A stretch of 64,000 bases of DNA from Dipteronia dyeriana (taxonomy: Eukaryota > Streptophyta > Magnoliopsida > Sapindales > Sapindaceae): positions 77,284,069 through 77,348,068 of the forward strand of contig CM065301.1 in NCBI GenBank assembly GCA_032871835.1, given 5' to 3'. Positions 1 through 12,105 of the stretch are shown here, one piece after another. The translations under genes and the position numbers were made by a program. The notes under the pieces are model-generated. The model was given only the letters and a program-made list of their open reading frames with translations, was not told where the DNA came from and searched no databases. The stretch's first letter is position 1. The number at the start of each line of letters is the position of its first letter.

Positions 1-217
1 GTTAAAGAGTGAAGATAAATCTTTTAATAACTCTGCTTTGTTGGTTGATAGAAAAAAGGGAAGCTCCAAGAAAAAAGACATCTGTTGGGTATATGGACAA
101 TCTGGACATTTAAGGAAGGATTGCAAAAATAAGAAAAGAAGTGCGGCTAATGGCTCCAAAGAGGGGGATCCTGCAATCGCCTCTCTTGAGTATGATGACT
201 ACAATGATGCCCTCTAA
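1..217 (+). pseudogene. Copia-type gag fragment (zinc-knuckle region)
   Basis: An open frame enters from the left edge (reading from base 2) and ends with a stop at 215-217. It reads Ser-Ala-Leu-Leu-Val-Asp followed by a Lys-rich stretch and CWVYGQSGHLRKDC, which matches the C-terminal part of Tnt1/Tork-type Copia gag, where a CCHC zinc knuckle binds the element RNA. The knuckle is damaged: the second Cys of the CX2C pair is Tyr. The protease, integrase and reverse transcriptase that should follow are absent; only about 330 bp of unrecognised sequence separates this fragment from the LTR at 550. The element is therefore a decayed, internally deleted copy. Confidence 0.7.
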
Positions 218-549
218 AGGGGCATAAACATCATCATGGCATGACCGCTAGTTGCCATGAAAAAGGATGTATTGCCGATAGCGGGTCCATAATTTACGCA
301 CGGGCATTGGTTAGACGGTGATGCAAAGTGTGTGGTGGACAAGGATGTCGATGGCTGAACGAACTCCCTGGAAGCATAACGTGAGGAGTTGCACCATAAT
401 TTTCAGCAAGGTAAATTTCAACATGTGCCGGTGAAATCTTAGGATGGGTGTTCCTAAGTGATTATACTTCGTGGTGGGTATGTTGATTTTCGGTGATGAG
501 AGTCGTAGCTATGGACGGAGTTTTGGAAATTCTCACCATAATGGAGGAT

Positions 550-1191
550 TGTTGGATATGGCTTGAATTTCCAATGGCTACCAAACAGGATTCAACCAAT
601 ACGAAGACTTCCTGAAGACGTGGGATACGTTTGGAAGTAGGAGATTGAGTTTGAGGGAGGCTTGAAGACTGAAAGAACATATGAAAATAGGAAATGTGTT
701 TTCTTCTGGAAGTTCTTGTGCTAATCAGATTAGGAAAGTCATGTACTTAAAAGAAAAGGATTTCTTTTAAACAAGAAGACTTGTCATAAATAGAAAATAG
801 TATTTATGTGAAACAAGTAATTCTTGTACGTTTAAGAGTAGGATTTCCTTTTATCTTATACTCTCTGTAATTCATATAAATAGACCATAATAGCTGGGCT
901 CTTTGTTGTGGAGCAAATTAGCAAATAAAAAGAGAGATCTCAAGAGAGCATTTGGTGTAATTGGGTTTGGGGTATTTTAGAGAGAGGATCCCGAGTGTGG
1001 ATGTAACAATTTTCTACATAGTGAATCTTTCTCTTGTCGTCCTGACGGCTATGGTTCTTTCCCTATTTGGGTTTCCACATAAAATCTTCTTGTGTTGTGT
1101 GATTGGATTTATTCTCTTCATCTTAACTATTTTATTTTGCTATTGTTTGTTTGTGTTCTATCTAGCAACACTTCCGCGTAATCCGTTAACA
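550..1191 (+). mobile_element. Copia-type LTR (3' LTR of the remnant)
   Basis: The 642-bp block begins TGTTGGATATGG and ends CCGTTAACA, so TGTT and AACA form the short inverted ends typical of LTRs. A purine-rich tract (aatggagga) lies directly before it, as expected for the polypurine tract of a 3' LTR. TATAAATA at 875-882 is a likely promoter. The following stretch, with a short leader and CT-rich U5-like sequence, resembles Tnt1/Tork LTRs. The sequence between 218 and 549 has no open frame I recognise and is probably the internal 3' region left after deletion of pol. No 5' LTR is in the window, so a target duplication cannot be checked. Confidence 0.7.
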
Positions 1192-4100
1192 TGTAAGACA
1201 TCTGATAAAATTCTAATATTTTATGTATGAGATATTGAGTCATTATTTTAATTGACAAATGAAAATCTTTAGCTTAAATGAGCAGAAAAACAAAAAGACA
1301 TTTAGCTATTGGTTTTTTTATCTTACGAATGGTAGAAATATTAATGAGATAATAATCTCACAGCTAAACAAATAAAATAAATAAATTTTAAACTTCACAT
1401 TAAAAGAAAAATATATATAAATAAAAAAAAGTCAATGATATTTAAAGTCACTGATTTGGTGAGGCAGATCCTAAATGGACATTAATTTTTTAAAATGTCT
1501 CAAATTAGTCATTTCATAAAAATAAAGTATCAATTATTGTCACTTTACCTATTAATTGCTTGAAGTCCATTTGCTTATGTTATAAAGTATAACCAATGCA
1601 AGCGTGGCTTGCGAAAAAAAAATGTTCCACGTAGGATTAATAGACATTCTGTTAAAAAATATTTATCCAATGCAGCCGTACATATTCCACCTCAATCTAA
1701 CGTGGCAAAAAAAAATTAGACATTGTTAACACGACCGTCCACTTTCAGACAGCCTGTTGTACAACCTTTTTTTAGGTTGACTCAGCAAGCATTTAAAATT
1801 GACATTAATTTTTCATCTATTTTTTTGTAAGGAAATAAAATAAAAAAGAAAATAGGCAATAAAATTGGACACGTCATTAAAACAAAATGTGTTTTAAATT
1901 GAAGTATTGGAGACCAAATTTTAAGTTGATCATATATCAAGTATATATTTATGTCACGTAAGAAGCAAGTCTTTTGACACTATTGTCATGTCAACAATAA
2001 TTCATATGCAAACTATTTTTGCATTGGAGATGTTCTAACCTATTAGAATATGAGTTAAAAATTAGTAAAACATGTTTTGCACCAGTTTTTGAACTGATTT
2101 TTAACAGGTTTAAACTGGTTTTTTACCTGTATTATGATTATTTATAAAACATGAAATATTGTCCATAAAATTCTTATAATCAAATCATTACTTTAAATAT
2201 ATATATAATTAAATAATAAAGTAATCATGAAATAAGTTTGATGACATTCCAAATTAATCAGGAAATTAAGTAAGGAATAATAATAAATTCGATGTCACCC
2301 ATAAATAGAAAATATTACCTATAAAAATAATAAATTAATAAAATCATTAATTTTTATATATAATCAAATAATCAAAATACATAAAATATTGCCCATAAAA
2401 TTCTTTATGGGTGTCATGTTATAGATAATGGTAGCTTTCTGTTAGATTTTAACAGAACGGCTGTCAATAAACAATGTTTTGTCAAAATGGTGATTTTGGA
2501 ACAATGTTTTGTTAAAATTGTAATTTTGAAACAATTTAAACAGTCAATAGCCTTTTTAGAACTTCACCCACCAATTAATGGTGTTTAGTGTTATTTTCTC
2601 AATAAATACTATATTTTGAGTGAAACGGGGCGGGGTGAGACGGTGATTATAAAACTCATTTCCGTCCTATGCCCGTTGCAGGTTTTATTATATATCCTCA
2701 TTCTCATCCCCATCTCATCCAACCAAATTGAAACCCATCCCTATCCCATAAGTATGGGTCCCCGTTGAGCCTCGTACGCGGGTTATTTTTGCATCCTACT
2801 TTTAAGTAATCGGTGTGGTATAGCTAATCAAACTTATTCAATAATATTATCTGTCTAGAATGAGAATGAATTACAAGAATTTATTTCAATTTATTTCAAT
2901 TGATTTCAGCTAATTTCCTACGTACCTACATTGAGGTAAAGTAACAGCTGGTTTTTGAATCCTTGCACTCTTTGAGAGACATATTTTTTAATGAAAGATA
3001 AGAGTAAACATCTTGTGAAGAACACTATATGAATAAAGAGATACTTTAAAGCACTAAAAATCTAAAAAAGCAAACAAAAATATTATTCTCACATCTTAAG
3101 TGAATCTTGGAATATATATATATATAGGATGACAAACAAAGAATTGACTTTAATTCAAGCTGAAGGTGGCTAGGCTAGCACACCATTTTTATTAATCTTA
3201 ATTAGTCAAACATTAATATAAATTTAAGACTTTATTTGTAGAAAACATCTTCGGATGTATAAAACAATATATTATTAAAAAAAATCTGTAAAAAATCATT
3301 AATTATTTATTTATCAATAAAAAAATTGGAATTTTTTTATATAATTCTTAAAGATGTTCATTTTCTATTTCATTAAAAACTATAAAGTTCTCGAAAGCGT
3401 TTTTTGGTTATAAAAAGCATTTCCAAATCCTTATAAAATAAAATAAAAAGATTGCGAAAAAATAAATCCATTTAATCAAACCTTCAAAAAAAAATCCATT
3501 TAATCAAATTAAATATTTAGGTCATAAGTTATAGTTGTTAGTAAAAATGCTACTTTATTTCTTTTTACATCATCGTACTAAGTAGCAGGTGGGCATGAGA
3601 ATCTACACCGTAATATAAACGAATTGGCAAGTCGCATATCTTGTACAAAAATGTCATAAAATTTAATAGAATCAAAGGTATATTGTATGTGTATTAGTGT
3701 GTATATATATAAACTGCAAGCGTAACATAACATTACATCAGAATCGAATATTTGTTGAAAGTTTGGAAAGATGATGCCTTTAAATACCTTTCGGTAGGAT
3801 CCAGTATTATATACCAATATGATCATGACAGCAATAAACCTCAGAAATTAAACTATCATCAGCTGCTCCACTTTGTTGGCTTGCTATACAATCAATTTCA
3901 AGCATATTCTTCCCTTTGTTGCTCTGTCTAATTAACTAATTTATGTCTCATCAAACCAAAATGTGTCTTCTTTACTTTTCATTTGAAATAAGATGATAGA
4001 TTTCCCGAGATGCTTGGTTGGTCCCTCCGGTACAATCAAATAAACGTAGAACCCATTTGGTAACTTGTAAGCATACATCATTGGTTCTGCCATGTAATAA

Positions 4101-4400
4101 TCAGCTAGTACTTTCACAATCAAATATTAATGGTAATAAAAACACTTCTTGTTTGGGTTGTTTTGGGTCAAGAGAAAGAAAAGTATAAATGGTTGGAAAA
4201 TTCCATCATATAGGGTCACACGTGTGAATATTAAATGTGTTGTGATATCTTTTGGTTAAGTCTAAATTAAAGTGATCTAATTAATATTTAAATTACTAAG
4301 GTTTAAGGGTATAATTGTCATGGAATTAATGTGTAGATACCAGAGTGATATTTCTAATTTGTTAATGGGCCGAATTAGAAATAGCAAAACATATAATAAT
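1192..4400. other. AT-rich intergenic region, no supported gene
   Basis: No coding region can be supported here. The block is AT-rich with many poly-A/T runs and a short TA microsatellite near 3113-3126. A 60-codon frame on the minus strand at 3941-4123 has no family I recognise and no clear promoter. Confidence 0.6.
2610..2805. repeat. Degenerate hAT-type MITE remnant
   Basis: A locally GC-rich patch begins with acggggcggggtgag and ends with cgcgggttatttttgcatcc. This matches the inside of small plant hAT MITEs, which carry inverted stretches of GGGG-CGGG and CCCG repeats near their ends. No target duplication was identified. Confidence 0.35.
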
Positions 4401-4481
4401 AGTGGAAATGGTGAGATATGTCACATTTTTAATAACTTAAGTTTAAAATACACATATTATGGTGAACTACCCAAATTGCCC
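4401..4481. repeat. Left terminal repeat of MULE-1
   Basis: This 81-bp block matches 39821-39935 of the second family member (start AGTGGAAATGGTGAG, inner core attatggtgaactaccc) and, inverted, the right end of that member near 42945-42990. Confidence 0.65.
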
Positions 4482-4849
4482 ATAAACTTTAATTTTTAAA
4501 AAGCAACTTTCTGAACTTGTTGATATCTCTCCAAAAAAAAGTTGTCTGGAAAACTTGTCTCTCTCTCTAAAAAAGTTCTCACTCTCCACTCTCCAGATTC
4601 TGCACTAGAATGTAACAAATATTTCTGATATTCACTTAAATTTTGCATTTCAGATATTTTGCATTCATTTCTGTGTGGTTTAACAATGTATACATTCCTC
4701 GATAACAATGTATCCATTTCAGATTCTGCACTAGAATGTACGAAAATTGAAAACATCCGTGCTTTTTTCTTGTGTGACCTAGAATATTTAAAGATGAATC
4801 GAGCTTATTTTATATTGGAACGAGCTTTTGATTAGTTTGAAAAAAGCTC

Positions 4850-5700
4850 GATTATTTGAAAAAAATACTCGACAAAAAAATGTTCGATTCCTTAGGAAAA
4901 GTGCTCGATCCCTAGACAAAAGTTCTCAAACCGTTATAAAAGTTATCGATAATTTAACAAATAATCTCGATCCCTTAAAAAATTTCTCGATCCCTTCAAA
5001 AATTTCTTGATTCCTTAGAAAAAGTTCTCGGTCCCTTAGAAAATGTTCTCGATCCCTTGATAAAAGTTCTCGATCCCTTGATAAAAGTTCTCGATCCCTT
5101 GATAAAAGTTCTCGATAATTTGACAAATATTCTCGATCCCTTAGAAAAGTTCTTGATCCCTTGATAAAAGTTCTCGATAATTTGATAAATATTCTCGATC
5201 TCTTAAAAAAGTTCTCGAACTGTTAGAAATGTTCTCGAACCGTTAGAAATGTTATCGATCTCTTACAAAAAGTTCTCGTTCCCTTGTTAAAAGTTCTCGA
5301 TCCCTTGATAAAAGTTCTCGATAATTTGATAAATATTCTCGATCCCTTAAAAAAAGTTCTCGAACCGTTAGAAATGTTCTCGATCCCTTAGAAAAAGTTC
5401 TCGTTCCCTTGTTAAAAGTTCTCGAACCGTTATAAAAAGTTCTCGATAATTTGATAAATATTCTCGATAATAGTTCTCGAATCGAACCGTTATAAAAGTT
5501 CTCGATCTGTTGTAAAATATTCTCGAACCCTTGAAAAAGTTCTCGATCCCTTATAAAAAGCACTCAATCCATTTGAAAAAAGCTCGATCACTTAGAAAAT
5601 GTTCTCGATCCCTTTCCAAAAAGCTTGATCCGTTTGTAAATGTTCTCGATCCATTACAAAAAAGCTCGATTCCGAATAACATGTTCTCGATCCCTTACAG
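4850..5700. repeat. Minisatellite, about 21-bp unit (CTCGATCCCTT core)
   Basis: About forty degenerate copies of a unit like gttctcgatcccttgataaa run head to tail. Variants end in -gataatttgataaat or -gaaccgttagaaat. The array sits between the left terminal repeat and the transposase of MULE-1. A related and much longer array occupies 40250-42680. Lys/Arg-rich open frames through it follow from the repeat and are not genes. Confidence 0.85.
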
Positions 5701-5788
5701 TTGAGAAATTTTTGTAATTCTTAGTAATTGTAAAAGTAATTTTTTTTATTTGTTAATAATTGTTTATGGTGATGATTTTCACAGGACT

Positions 5789-8548
5789 ATGGATCGAGAT
5801 AGATTAGTCATATCTTACAATGGTCGATGGGAGCAATTACCTAATGGAAGTCAGAAGTATCTTGGTTCTGATAACAAAAGAATGTATGTGTCCATAAATA
5901 TGACTTACGAAGAGCTGGTGTCGATCGTACAAACCGTTGTGAAGTACGATATGAACAAATACATTGTTGATCTACAATCTATATCAATCGTTTCCGGGAC
6001 AACATGTCTCACATTTATAAGAAATGACGACGATGTTTTATTTATGCTAGGGGAAGATAGGGTGATCCCTCAAGTATGTGTCAGTTTAACTGAGAAGGCT
6101 GCAGGATGTGTCATCGGTGAAGAAATCCCTCTTTAAGATAACACCCAACATTTTCGATCTTCAGGCGGAAGCAACCAGTTGTTCATAGAAAGAAATGGGA
6201 TTGAAGGTAGGAAAAACCTATGTGGTATCCCACCGGAAGTAACCAACCATGGTGATATATTTGGAGCTCAATTGGACGATGATTTCGGTTGTCAAATTGA
6301 AATGAATGATGGGCAGTACAACCACCAATACAATGAGATGTACAATGACATGAACAATGAGCGGAACAATGAACATCATAACTTACCAATCCAAGAGGTG
6401 GCTAATGAGCCAAAATTACATCCGGTACATAATGTACTGAACAATGAGGAAGAAGAAGAACCGTTCGAAACAGAAAGTCGTACAAGACGTGTACACAGAT
6501 GTAGTTCCACTGCAGTAGATATAGCTAGGACATCTGAGGTCCGGCCTGATGTAACTCCAGCTGATTCTGAGAATACCGAAAAGTGGGTTATTCCAGGAGC
6601 AGAATCATACTCGTTTGGTATAGGTGGAAGCAGGAACTTGGTAGAAGATGAACCTACCAGCATGATATATAAAGGTCAACTTTTTCCTACTAAAAAGGAT
6701 TTGAAGAGATTGGATGGGCATTTTGCAATGCGGAACAGCTTCGACTGGAAGGTGAAAAGGTTGAATAAGACAACATTACATATGGTTTGTTTGATGGACA
6801 ACTGTACATGGAAGTTAAGAGCAGTTAGGAGAGATGAAGCGATATACTTTCAAGTAAGAAGTTTTATCAACGAACACACTTGTCCGTTGGAGGAGATTCA
6901 ACGCCGCCATCGACAAGCTAGTGCAGTCATAATTGGAGAAGTGATTGCACCTAAACTGCAGCAACATGATGGTCGACTAATGCGTCCGAAGGATATAATT
7001 TCCGACATGAAAACAATGTATGGCATCCAAATAATGTACAATAAGGCACATCAAGCTCTTGATTATGCATTGTCACTGACCTATGGAATGCATGAGGAAA
7101 GCTTCCAACTGCTGCCATCATTCGGTTACGTGTTGGAACAACAAAATCCCGGAACGGTTATTGACTTACAGTGCGATGAAAGTGGTAAATTCCTATACTT
7201 TTTCATGTCGTTGGGTGCCTCACTCAGAGGACTCCAGATGTGTATGCGTTCAGTTATTGCCATTGATGATACCTATTTAAAGGGTAGATTCGGGGGCACA
7301 ATGTTTGTTGCAACTGCACGAGATGGGAATGAAAAGGTTTATCCAATTGCTTTTGGGTACGGTGACTCGGAAAACAACCTATCATGAGAGTGGTTTTTGA
7401 ATTGCTTGAAAGGTGCCCTTGGCCATATAGATGATTTGGTTTTCATTTTTGATCGACATGCAAGCATTGAAGCAGGGATTTCTAAAGTGTTCCCTTATGC
7501 CACCTATACCATATGTTGCTGACACTTTTATGATAATATTAAGAAGCGATATCATAGAAAGGATGTTGCCGTAAAAATAGACAAAGCAGCCCGAGCGTAC
7601 ATCGAGTTGCAATATAACCGGTATATGGAAGAGTTACGAAACTTGCACCCGAATGCATATGAATATGTAATTGATGTCGGTCCATACAAGGGGTCCCGTG
7701 TACACTGCCCCGACAGAAGGTATAAGGTCATGACAACAAATGCTGCAGAATGCATAAACTCATGCCTTAAATTTGCACGGCAACTGCCTATGTTGACTTT
7801 GGCAGAGTTCATTAGGAATATGCTACAACGTTGGTTTCACGATCGTCATAGGGATACATAATCCATGCGTCATCAGTTGACCGACGCATCACATCTTGTG
7901 ATCCTCAAACATGTTAATAAGTGTAATTTTATGACCGTTAATCCAGTTGACTGGAACATATTCTCGGTGAAACGGGCTGGAAAACAGTGGACCGTTGACT
8001 TAGCCCAGAAGACCTGCACATGCAACAAATTTCAAATGGACCTTCTTCCATGTTCTCACGCTCTCGCTGCCGCAAGGTACATCATACAATTTTATGTACG
8101 GTTAATATTACTTAAACGTGAATCCTATCATTTTTAATGTTTTTACAGGGACCGAAACATAGATTTCACATCCCTCTGTACGGACTACTACAAGCGACAA
8201 ACACTTATTGATGCGTACTTGGTTCCTATTATGCCGGTTGTACATCCTTCCACTTGGATTGTACCATCTGACATCGCTAAGAGAGATGTTTTGAATCCAA
8301 GCTTCAGGAGACAAGTAGGTCGCTCGAGGGCTTCACGCCGTATCTCATCTTTGGGGAGAACAACTACACATAATTGTAGACGATGTCGACAACCAGAGCA
8401 AAATTCGAGGAGATGTTCTAACCCATCTTTGACTAATGAAGGTCCGAGCAGAGTCATTCCTGATGAATACAGACACAAGTGTAGTATATGTCATATAGTT
8501 GATCACAACAGACAGACGTGCCCTACTGGAGACTCCACCGTGGAATGA
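5789..8548 (+). pseudogene. Mutator-type (MULE) transposase, nonsense-mutated
   Basis: Reading one frame from the ATG at 5789 gives a PB1-like N-terminal domain. A MuDR-type DNA-binding region follows (about 6660-6960), then a DDE catalytic domain with Asp in AIDDTYLKG, Asp in FIFDRHAS and Glu in TTNAAECIN. Next comes a SWIM zinc finger (CTCNKFQMDLLPCSH) and a C-terminal CCHC knuckle (CSICHIVDHNRQTC). A short intron at 8077-8148 has GT-AG ends. The frame is interrupted by stops at 6134-6136, 7385-7387, 7520-7522 and 7859-7861; at least one falls where the family has Trp. The catalytic residues survive, so decay looks fairly recent. The enzyme family cuts and joins MULE ends and makes 9-bp target duplications. 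This copy cannot make a full protein. Confidence 0.85.
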
Positions 8549-8639
8549 TTTAAGGCATTATCATGATGACATTGTGATAATTTGAATTCGTATGACTTGT
8601 TCATTAACTGAAATACAATTGCATTTAAATATGATTTGT

Positions 8640-8796
8640 ATATATACAAATGTAAACATTTTTATACAAAAGAATTGGTACATATACAAAAGAATTTGTA
8701 AATATACAAAATAATTGGTACATATACAAAATAATTGGTACGTATACAAAATAATTGGTACATATACAAAATAATCGGTACATATACAAAAGAATT
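8640..8796. repeat. 20-bp tandem array (catatacaaaataattggta)
   Basis: About seven copies of a 20-bp unit follow the transposase stop codon. Units differ by one or two bases (for example cgtatacaaa or ataatcggta). It lies exactly between the two convergent genes of MULE-1. Confidence 0.85.
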
Positions 8797-8807
8797 ACTG
8801 CATAAAT

Positions 8808-9145
8808 CTAAACGGACCGGGAGTTTGCAAATATTTCAACGGTCATCTTCTCCCGAATGATCCCCATATCGTCTTCCGACCAATCGAAATCCTTTCTGTC
8901 CGCCAGTAAGTACTCGATCAATCTCAACGTGTAGGGACCATAGTTACCCCTGCAGTTGGACACATTGACAAGCGTTAATAAAACATTATGTTTATAATAA
9001 TACAATCTTAAAGTTACTATTACGAAATGTCTTACGATTTCTTCTGCTGGGGGATACGTTTTTCAGACACCACGCTGACATCAAAGGGCTTACTTATCTT
9101 CTCAAATTTCTCAAGTCCAGCTGGTCGTGTAGTATGAAACTCAGC
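8808..9145 (-). pseudogene. Ulp1-like (C48) protease, last two exons only
   Basis: The minus strand carries an exon at 9145-9036 (AEFHTTRPAGLEKFEKISKP...) and a last exon at 8949-8808 (GNYGPYTLRLIEYLLADRK...MTVEIFANS), joined by a GT-AG intron in phase. This is the C-terminal end of the Ulp1/SENP-like SUMO-protease domain that plant MULEs carry. The catalytic Cys of the family GDCG motif is Tyr here (codon TAT), so this copy would be inactive even if complete. The upstream exons with catalytic His and Asp are missing. It converges tail to tail with the MULE-1 transposase, 259 bp away. Confidence 0.75.
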
Positions 9146-9320
9146 CTGATGCAACATTGAGGGCATATCCAAAATAAATATGAATATTTCTAATAGAGTA
9201 TTACATAATAAAAATAAAAACAAATCAAATTTTAACTACTAACTTAGGTTAATATTATAATATGTTAATATTTTTAATGGTTAAAACTTTAGATATAAAT
9301 AAAAATAATATATATATATA

Positions 9321-9504
9321 TAGGGAAATGAGGGAATGGGTTTGGGGGAGATCCCCCACCACCTACCCCATTTATAAAATGGGGGACAAGTGTGCCCCCA
9401 CCCGACTCGACCCGACCCGACCTGACCTCAAAATCAATTTGGGGGCAAAATTTACCCCCAAAACCCCATGGGGGATGTGGTACATGGGGAAACACCCATC
9501 CCTA
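9321..9504. repeat. Small GC-rich MITE-like element
   Basis: The block starts TAGGGAAATGAGGG and ends CACCCATCCCTA, giving imperfect inverted ends of the hAT-MITE type. The interior holds gggggagatcccccacc and tandem acccgacccga. No convincing 8-bp duplication flanks it. A TA run precedes it. Confidence 0.4.
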
Positions 9505-10182
9505 ATTTTTAGTGATGTAGATATATCAACATTACTAATTAATTATAGGTGTTTTGGATTTTACAAATATTAAATGTATTTAGTGAAAATAATTCTTTAA
9601 AAGTACTACATAATTTATATTTTGAAATATAATTCTCATAAAATCAATGAAAAGAAAAAGTATATGAAAATATTTATATTGATTTTCAAGTCTTAAATTA
9701 ATTTTTAAAAACATATTTATTTTCATAAAATAAAATTTATATTTTTTAAAAAATATATAATTCTTTTATGATTTATTTTTAAAAGTAGAAAATTATATAT
9801 CAATTACAAATGAAATATTCATAAATCACATGTCACATGAGTGTTTACTCTTAAGACAAAAATATATTTATAAAAAAAAATCCCAAAAATAAAACCTTTT
9901 TCTACTTGTTCCACTTCAATTCACAAGTGAGGATCAAAAATACAAACAAAAAAAGTTGAAAGAATTGTAAAAATTATGTAAAAACAATAGTCGTCCATTT
10001 CTTTCTAGACAACTCAGAAACGGAGTCCTCCACGTTACCCACCTTTATTGATTTTGAGTCTTTTGACTCACGAAACGCGGGTCAGTTATTCGTCCATAAC
10101 CCACACCCACCACTTTAAATTACAAAAAGGACCCTCCAAAAAGTACAAAATACCCAGTTGAGAAATTCAACTTTCCCTCGAA
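9505..10182. other. AT-rich intergenic and upstream region
   Basis: No open frame of interest. The last 150 bases become more GC-rich and form the promoter region of the small gene at 10310. Confidence 0.6.
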
Positions 10183-10190
10183 TATAAATA
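10183..10190 (+). promoter_or_regulatory. TATA box of the small membrane-peptide gene
   Basis: TATAAATA lies 120 bp before the ATG and is followed by a CT-rich leader (ctctctttctctctcc) and a GAA triplet run (about 10258-10280), typical of plant 5' untranslated regions. Confidence 0.55.
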
Positions 10191-10309
10191 ACAACCGCCA
10201 CCACCCCTCTCTTTCTCTCTCCATTCAACAACTATCAAACCAGTAACCACTAGACAGAAGAAGAAGAAGAAGAAGAAGAAGTTGCAGAGATCGATCATCA
10301 GTCTGCATA

Positions 10310-10510
10310 ATGGAAAAAACGAAGACGAAGAGATGGATGTTGTTCAAGAGATGGAAGTTGTTGTTGGGGTCTGCTTTCAAATCGAAGAAGCTCAATTTCC
10401 ACCTCTCTTTCATTGATGATTTGCTTTTCAAAGTTGTTTCTGTTTTTGAAGCTGTTGTCTTGGTTGCCACTCTCGCTTTATTTTTTCTCTGCTGTGGCTG
10501 TCACTTTTGA
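10310..10510 (+). CDS. Small single-pass membrane peptide, 66 aa, function unknown
   Basis: The frame starts MEKTKTKRWMLFKRWKLL, rich in Lys/Arg/Trp. It continues through a middle part with KSKKLNFHLSFIDDLLFK and ends in a hydrophobic segment of about 20 residues closed by CCGCHF. The basic N-terminus followed by a C-terminal membrane segment suggests a small tail-anchored or single-pass protein. I recall similar short plant proteins with a Cys-Cys-Gly-Cys-His-Phe end, but I cannot name a function. Support as a real gene comes from a TATA box at the right distance, a CT-rich leader, a single ATG choice, and a plausible AT-rich 3' region to about 10830. It has no introns. Confidence 0.65.
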   Translation: MEKTKTKRWMLFKRWKLLLGSAFKSKKLNFHLSFIDDLLFKVVSVFEAVVLVATLALFFLCCGCHF

Positions 10511-11935
10511 ACATTTTTGTATCTATATTGGCTTATTGTTAATGTCTCTTTAATTAATTTCCTTCTAGCTACTACTATGTTGGTTGTTAGCTTGTTAATT
10601 AAGATCTCTAAAAGGGGTTTTTTTTTTTAACTGAAAATTAATTAGCTGCAAGTGGGGTGGGTGGTTCTTAGAGAGAGCTATGGAGGAGGGTTTTGTGTTG
10701 GATCTGGCTGCTGCAGAGACGGAGATTCATCAATGCAAGTTGTTTCAGGGCTTTGCTAATTTGATATTATTTGTAATGTTATCATTGTATAGAGCTGATA
10801 TGATGCTTATTTTTTAACGTGAAGCTTTTTAATGTTTCTCCTCTGTCTCTCCTCTGTTTCTTTTCGTTTTCTTGTTTTTTTTTTTTTTCTTACAGAAATA
10901 TTCCATCTTAAGTTAGTTCAACGACATTTTTGATGATAATAATGATTATCACTTAATTAAGAAGAATTAAGAAAACAAAATAAGAAAAAGACAGACAAGG
11001 CCAGACAATTAAGAAGGAAACAAAGGCTCAAAAGAAAGCTGGAAAATAGTGTAGAAAGAGTCAGTCTCACAACTCGCATCATCTGGGCCCCTACATGCTG
11101 TTGAAGCTTCCACCAACTTTCTTCATAATATTTTAATGTCAAAGCAAAATAAAAGAGGTAAAATTGGTATGTTCTATAATTGATGCAGCGCATAGAGGTT
11201 TCGAGTTTATGAAACAATGATTCGACACATGATCGAAAGGCAAAAGGTACTAATAATCAAGGATTTCGGATTTAGGTGAAATTTAGCTCAATCAAGGATT
11301 AATCATCACTTGCTTTGTATGTGTGGACGGGCAATTTTAGCCGGATTGATTTAGGATTTTAGGAGTTTTAATTTCAATTCTTAATTTTTCTAGTAAAAAT
11401 CTATTATTTTAATATAAACATTAACAATGGATCAGTTAATTACCAGACTAATGAGTTGGAGAATTGCTATGGTTCAAATATTGTACCATTACAATTTACA
11501 ATTTAGCTTTTAAATATAAATTATAACGTTTGAAATTTGCAAGTGTATATAATATGTTGATGTACTGGTTACAGGTGTTGCAGCAAGATTCTAACAAAAT
11601 AAATCTATCCATTTCCAGAGTAGCATTGGTTGTATTAAGAATATTCTCTCATTTAAACGAACAAAGTTCCAACTGCTACCAACTGCCATCTTCAAAGCTA
11701 AACTAACTAAAGCTTCTTTCATTTTTTTTTTTTTTCCTTTTTAATATGATATTTGAAAATTATACAACTCATATAAGTTAAAATTTTAAAACATCTAGCC
11801 ATCTAAGCATACGTGACAAGATGTGATTGGTGATTGGTCGGAGCAAAACCAAGGGCCAATAAAAAAATCTTAAAATTGTATTTAAATTTTTATATACTTA
11901 ATTTAAATTTTGTAAAATTTTACTTGGCACCCAAT
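10511..11935. other. 3' region and intergenic spacer
   Basis: The first 300 bp are probably the 3' untranslated region of the small gene. The rest is AT-rich with poly-T runs (10875-10889, 11720-11735) and has no supported gene. Confidence 0.5.
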
Positions 11936-11993
11936 TAGGGGCGGAGGGAGAGGGGGCTGGCGGGGGTCATGGCCCCCCCTCTCTCAAAAAAAA

Positions 11994-12105
11994 GGGTTTT
12001 ATTAAAAACTAACCTATTTGAGAATCTAAAGTTAACAACTAACATCTTTTTAAAAAATTGCAAAACTAACTCTTTTGTGACAATATTACCCTTTTAAAAT
12101 TTTAA
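11994..12105 (+). repeat. Left terminal inverted repeat of MULE-2
   Basis: It pairs with 20945-21052 read on the other strand. The shared blocks are GGGTTTTATT-AAAACTAAC, AACTAAC and AAAACTAACTCTTTT. Confidence 0.85.

Larger units (their letters stand above)
4401..9260 (+). mobile_element. MULE-1: Mutator-like element, right end lost
   Basis: The left end starts AGTGGAAATGGTGAG and is shared base for base over the first 15 positions with the element at 39821-43040, which fixes the boundary. Inside lie, in order, a left terminal repeat, a 21-bp minisatellite, a broken Mutator-type transposase on the plus strand, a 20-bp array, and the last exons of a Ulp1-like protease on the minus strand. 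Transposase plus Ulp1 is the known content of plant Kaonashi-type MULEs. I could not find the matching right inverted repeat. The upstream part of the Ulp1 gene is also missing, so the element is truncated near 9150-9310, where another repeat begins. The right coordinate is approximate. Confidence 0.65.

Noticed and set aside
3941..4123. 60-codon minus-strand frame (MAEPMMYAYKLPNGFYVY...)
   Set aside because: It has no recognised family, starts with a non-ATG codon, and no promoter or second exon could be found.
4926..5563. Arg/Leu-rich minus-strand frames in the first minisatellite
   Set aside because: They repeat the same short peptide because of the 21-bp unit and are not genes.
10681..10818. 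45-codon plus-strand frame (MEEGFVLDLAAAETEIHQ...)
   Set aside because: It lies in the probable 3' untranslated region of the small gene and has no recognised family.
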